Assembly (NCBI GenBank): GCA_017562135.1
Contig: QEYB01001296.1
Span: 434,001 to 498,000 of the forward strand
Direction: 5' to 3'
DNA from: Dipylidium caninum
Lineage: Eukaryota > Platyhelminthes > Cestoda > Cyclophyllidea > Dipylidiidae
DNA length: 64,000 nt
The notes beneath the pieces were generated by a model. It was not told the origin of the DNA, did not search any database, and worked only from the letters and a program-made list of their open reading frames with translations. The translations under genes were made by a program, and so were the position numbers. Below, in pieces: positions 61,081 to 64,000 of the stretch (its first letter is position 1; every line of letters starts with the position of its first letter).

Positions 61081-63036
61081 CTACGAGAGTTGAATCTTAT
61101 AACGAGGGGAAACGCGCTGTACATAAGGGACTCCACCGGTGATATTCGTCTGATGTTGCTGATTCTGTTTGGAATAGTAATTACATCGGCTAGTGCCTCT
61201 CTTGGAGTTGAGGTTGCGTCGGCATCGCTGGTTACACTTCTTCCTGGAGGCCTTGTTGAAGTACGCAGGCGAAAATAGCTTCTGGCAGTGAGCTCGACAG
61301 TCACACTTGATGTGGAATCTTTTGTATCTCTCTAAAAGGGAAAGACGACTTAATTCTTACAGGTTAATGGAGTAGAGGACTGACTCCTACGCACACAGCG
61401 AGGTAGTAAATCAAATGAAATATCGTATAGTCTATGCTAACTTGAGTAATGCAGAATTGCATTTGTTTTGACTCACGTTTACTAAGACAGTACTTTTGGG
61501 CCACAAAGTCAATGCGGGGAATTTTGCGTAGACCCTCAAATTCGCGTCTTATATCTAAGTGCAATTTGAAGGCTGCAAGACCCGTCATCTTTCCCGTGCA
61601 GGCTAAAGTGATTTGTACATCTAGAAAGCGATTGAAGATTATGCGCAAAAAATTAAAACAATTGAGTGGTAAATGCTATTCAAGTTTTCTTAGCTACTGA
61701 CGATAAAAGTTACCACGGTATCGTAAAGAGAGGATTATTCATTTGTATCAATAAGTGATTCAGATTTCTAGTGAGTCGTCTAGTCCTCGACCTGCATCGG
61801 CATTAAGTGATCTTTGGAGGTGGATGACGATGATGCCTCGAGTAGTCCTTCTTACCTGATTCCATGGCTGGAATTATCCCGTAGTTGGCCACGTTCAGAA
61901 GGGGGTCGAAGAGAAGTGTTTTGTTCAATGAAATCATTGAGATGTTATAAGTAAGCTGTAATTAGATAAACTATGATGAAGATGAACTAAGTGTTCTCCA
62001 ATTTCACAGGTAGGCTCAAAGATAGCGTAGGGTTAAGCGCACACACTAGTGTTGCTACTGGCGATTATCGAGTGAGAAAGAGTGAGCTCAGTGATGAATA
62101 GATCCACTGAAATGCTACTTCGTTAATTTGGCGTTGATTTGGCGTTGACTTAGAATTTGTGCTAGTATCAGAACTCACTCTTTCCAGACCAGCGCGCCAT
62201 TTAAGCCGGATTATCTCAATTTGCGGCGGGAGTGGTCGATGAACACTGTGGAGAATTTTGTCATATACCTCCTGGAGAATATGGCCGTTCAACACGAGAA
62301 AAAGTTGTGGTGGTACTAAGAGATTACGAATGTGTAAGGTCACTCGATATTCATTCGAACAAATTCCTGACATTGTTACATTATGCAAATGGGCAGGATG
62401 AGATGAAAAAGCTTGTGTTAGTAACTTGCACAGTTTTATAACAAAACCATAAGGTGTTGCATAATCCAGGGGGGTAAAATGCAACCCAACAGTGCAGAAA
62501 CCCAGAGCCGCCTTTAGCCCTGACCTACCCACGTTTGCGACATCGTACTCAAGAGAGATATCTCAAATGAGGCTGTCTCCATTGCCAAAGTATTCTGTCA
62601 GTTCCACCACCTACCTCTAATTGGGAGTCCTTCGGTATACCATTGAAATATTTTGGGAAAAATGAGAGAATTTGTTATATCTTCTGGTCAGGTAACTGTT
62701 AATAGTCAAGAAATCGAATGTGGTGACCGCAGCTGTGCATGCTTAGGCCGGCGCAGGGAAAGTGGAAAATTGTGTTTAATTAATAGCAGTGATAGTCAAA
62801 AACAGGTTTTCGCCTAGTTGTCCCGGATTCAGAAAAAAAAACTCACTGTGTTGAGTAATATCTGGACGTGGTCTGGGGCACTTGAGACTGGAATAGTCCT
62901 TGCCGTTGGGCGGAATGGATTCAATTATTCTTGCCACAAGTTTCCTATCTGCCCACAGGTTAAGTTGTCCCACAACGCTCACCAAGGACTGCATTAGGAA
63001 GATGGTTACATACAGAGAGGCCGAACAGATACGCAT
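61081..63036 (-). CDS. secreted WIF-domain protein with Cys-rich basic tail, no EGF repeats
   Basis: Five minus-strand exons, all phase-consistent: 63036-62847, 62315-62179, 61955-61856, 61620-61477 and 61331-61081; 273 aa. Residues 1-23 are a signal peptide. A WIF domain fills about 25-187: LNLWADRKLVARIIES aligns with the LYLWID start of WIF1, and IEIIRLKWRAGLER with its FTWQA strand. ISMISLNKTLLFDPLLN then ACTGKMTGLAAFKLHLDI match the WIF1 stretch around C-x-GK-x-x-G-x-AAF, and Cys187 closes the domain. WIF domains bind Wnt or, in fly Shifted, Hedgehog ligands; RYK also has one. WIF1 and Shifted continue with five EGF repeats and RYK with a TM and kinase. Here the protein ends after an 83-residue basic tail (KCDCRAHC to RCRRNLNSKRGTSRCNYY) with six cysteines spaced unlike EGF. 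Ligand and role are unknown. Confidence 0.72.
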
Positions 63037-64000
63037 TTGTTGTGGCTTAGCGGTTCCCAAAGCCTAACATCGACATTCCCTAGCAGGTTTGGTTAAAAGG
63101 TCTTGGGTAAACCATTCGCAATGTACCTAACAAAATCAAAGGTATTGGTTAAGATGAACAAGATAAATCTGAAAATTGAAAAATGAAACTCTTTTCGATC
63201 AGAGTAATTTTGATAAACAAAATACATTAATTTCAGATATTTCTGGATTGAAGAGTGACTTGCCGGGTATACAACATCATACTTCAAAACTACAGTGTTT
63301 GCCGCAGAAGAGAGTTTGTAGCGTACGTGTTTTTATGAATTCCTGACAACGAGTAAGCGATGCTAAGTGGCCAAGTATGGGGGCAGCTACAAATTACACC
63401 CTGAGGAGAGGCCTCACGGCAGATATGACAAATTGGCAGTGAATGTCTCAGTCTAGTGCTAGAGGTCTGTTATCGTACGAGAACATAGTGGCGCGAAGTT
63501 GCATACAGTGCTTGAGTCCGGCGAATCACAAGGCGGCGGAGGCAGCAGGGGTTCTGCGCTGGCGGCGGGGCGAAGAGTGGCAGGTCTGTGTGCCTGAACG
63601 AGCGTATGCACGCGTATTGACCCGCCCGCGTTCCCATTGGTTAAGTGCGCCTCCCGACTTGTGATTGGCCGCCAATCAATCGGCCATCTTTCGTTTTTGT
63701 CATACTCGACCTGAGTCTGCTCGTCGGTCGAATACCACGAACTTCGCTCTTAAGAAAATGTTGATGTGGGGAATATAGACACTGCAGAGGAAGGAACACA
63801 CATGCCTATTTGTGATTAATCCAAAGCAATGGTCATGAGAGCGATGTCACTTTTCCAGCTTCTCTCACTGTCCTCGCCCGTCTATTGGCCGTAGAACGAC
63901 GTCCTCGCGCCTCAAATGCTTCACTTGCACAAGTCTACTTCTTCGTATTCAGTCAAAGTGGGTTGAATATCAAGTAAAAAGTCTGTTTTATTTCGTCAGA
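63037..64000. other. upstream region of the WIF-domain gene, right edge
   Basis: No gene recognised. AT-rich up to about 63.4 kb, then GC-richer to the edge. A plus-strand frame at 63443-63664 looks like a chance frame in the GC-rich part. Confidence 0.4.
63630..63692. promoter_or_regulatory. CCAAT-box cluster with YY1-like site
   Basis: Within about 60 bases there are two ATTGG (inverted CCAAT), one CCAAT in direct orientation and a GGCCATCTTT, which resembles the reverse complement of a YY1 core. Such clusters mark NF-Y-type promoters of broadly expressed genes. It lies about 600 bases upstream of the WIF-domain gene (minus) and could equally serve a plus-strand gene beyond the right edge. 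Confidence 0.45.

Noticed and set aside
61090..61278. Plus-strand frame with a hydrophobic stretch resembling a transmembrane helix
   Set aside because: It is the shadow of the last WIF-gene exon on the other strand, which is phase-consistent and Cys-rich.
62847..63036. First WIF-gene exon considered as the N-terminus of a Cys-loop ion channel or RYK kinase
   Set aside because: Downstream exons show a WIF domain with the C-x-GK-x-x-G-x-AAF motif of WIF1, and neither channel helices nor a kinase domain follow before the stop.

Overview
The window is nuclear DNA from an animal. Every recognisable gene is a spliced metazoan gene with GT-AG introns. Several introns are only 29 to 39 bases long, and ATG codons sit directly behind splice acceptors. 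Both traits are typical of flatworms, so a parasitic flatworm (tapeworm or fluke) is the best guess; no taxonomic search was possible. I see no mobile element with intact coding capacity, no tRNA or rRNA gene and no CRISPR.

Layout, left to right. SLC35B1-type ER nucleotide(-sugar) carrier (minus, 1.1-3.0 kb). Gene-poor stretch (3.0-8.6 kb). GRAMD1/Aster sterol-transfer protein with GRAM, VASt and TM segments (minus, 8.6-17.0 kb). Class VII-type unconventional myosin, motor-IQ-MyTH4-FERM-SH3-MyTH4-FERM (plus, 19.0-34.4 kb), whose motor exons carry three single-base frame breaks. A low-confidence Ser/Pro-rich coding stretch (35.5-36.9 kb). A glial-cells-missing (GCM) transcription factor (plus, 38.9-41.3 kb). 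A long gene-poor stretch (41.3-48.2 kb). NEDD8 (minus, 48.2-48.5 kb). A very small IER3IP1/Yos1 gene split over three exons (plus, 49.7-50.1 kb). Folliculin-interacting protein FNIP (minus, 52.0-56.6 kb) and ATG14/Barkor (plus, 57.3-59.4 kb), head to head. Ribosomal protein uS9/RPS16 (plus, 60.2-60.6 kb). A secreted WIF-domain protein without EGF repeats (minus, 61.1-63.0 kb). A CCAAT-box promoter-like cluster lies at the right edge.

Exon borders were placed by hand from homology, GT/AG sites and phase arithmetic. Eight models close: SLC35B1, GCM, NEDD8, IER3IP1, RPS16 and the WIF gene completely, and GRAMD1 and ATG14 with one doubtful junction each. The myosin lacks its start exon and one MyTH4 exon, and one FNIP exon does not fit in phase. 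The genes are functionally diverse; the only suggestive pairing is FNIP next to ATG14, both linked to nutrient sensing and autophagy.
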